This document shows, in pieces, positions 5,598-5,712 of a stretch of 5,712 bases of DNA. Source of the stretch: Fidelibacterota bacterium. Its GTDB lineage: Bacteria > Fidelibacterota > Fidelibacteria > Fidelibacterales > Fidelibacteraceae. The translations under genes and the position numbers were made by a program. The notes beneath the pieces are model-generated. The model did no database searches. It was not told where the DNA came from and saw nothing but the letters and a program-made list of their open reading frames with translations. Every line of letters starts with the position of its first letter. The first letter of the stretch is position 1. The DNA lies in NCBI GenBank assembly GCA_030629925.1, contig DAOVOB010000088.1, forward strand, positions 1 through 5,712. The letters are read 5' to 3'.

Positions 5598-5712
5598 TTG
5601 AAGAAGATTGCAGGAATCGTCATTTTACTTTCATTCGCTCTGGCATTTGCCACAGCGGGTATCGACATCGCCTATCCCACACCTCAGACCCTATCAGTCA
5701 AACTTGATCCGG
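5598..5712 (+). CDS. Secreted protein of unknown function, N-terminal fragment
   Basis: The frame is open to the right edge of the window, giving 38 residues. It begins (M)KKIAGIVILLSFALAFATAG, a clear Sec signal peptide with two lysines, a hydrophobic core and likely cleavage near AFA or ATA. The mature start then reads IDIAYPTPQTLSVKLDP. The only usual start codon after the in-frame stop at 5568-5570 is TTG at 5598-5600, and AAAGGA lies about 8 bases before it (5584-5589), which supports this start. The ATG at 5591 is in another frame. Too little of the mature protein is visible to name a family. It is divergent from the reactivation-domain gene across the repeat-rich spacer. Confidence 0.68.
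   Translation, partial: MKKIAGIVILLSFALAFATAGIDIAYPTPQTLSVKLDP

Overview
The window looks like a piece of chromosome from a free-living Gram-negative bacterium, most likely Bacteroidota or another FCB-group lineage such as Cloacimonadota. This rests on a predicted lipoprotein S41 protease without a PDZ domain, of a type I associate with Bacteroidota, a predicted outer-membrane protein, AT-rich DNA, and spacers full of repeats typical of such genomes. The three genes on the right use clear Shine-Dalgarno sites and include GTG and TTG starts. That is unusual for classical Bacteroidota, so the placement is only moderate.

Layout. Positions 1-690 hold the C-terminal half of an HI0933/YhiN-type flavoprotein. 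Positions 766-2587 hold a tight two-gene unit: a secreted, beta-rich predicted outer-membrane protein, then an S41-family lipoprotein protease starting 1 base after its stop. A long imperfect inverted repeat (2592-2672) separates this from the minus-strand genes and may be a bidirectional terminator. On the minus strand, a free-standing cobalamin-dependent methionine synthase reactivation domain (4167-4826) lies upstream of an APC-superfamily amino acid permease (2675-4009). Between these two sits a 138-base palindromic element (4029-4166) that can be drawn as a complete cloverleaf. About 770 bases without a credible gene (4827-5597) hold several repeat families. The right edge cuts a secreted-protein gene that starts with TTG at 5598.

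How the genes relate. The outer-membrane protein and protease are probably co-translated and may act together at the envelope. The reactivation domain implies a split methionine synthase whose catalytic part is encoded elsewhere. The neighbouring permease could have an amino-acid role, but a functional link is inference only. No defence system, CRISPR array, tRNA, rRNA or intact mobile element was seen. The strongest unusual signal is the cloverleaf made of two head-to-head REP-like units.
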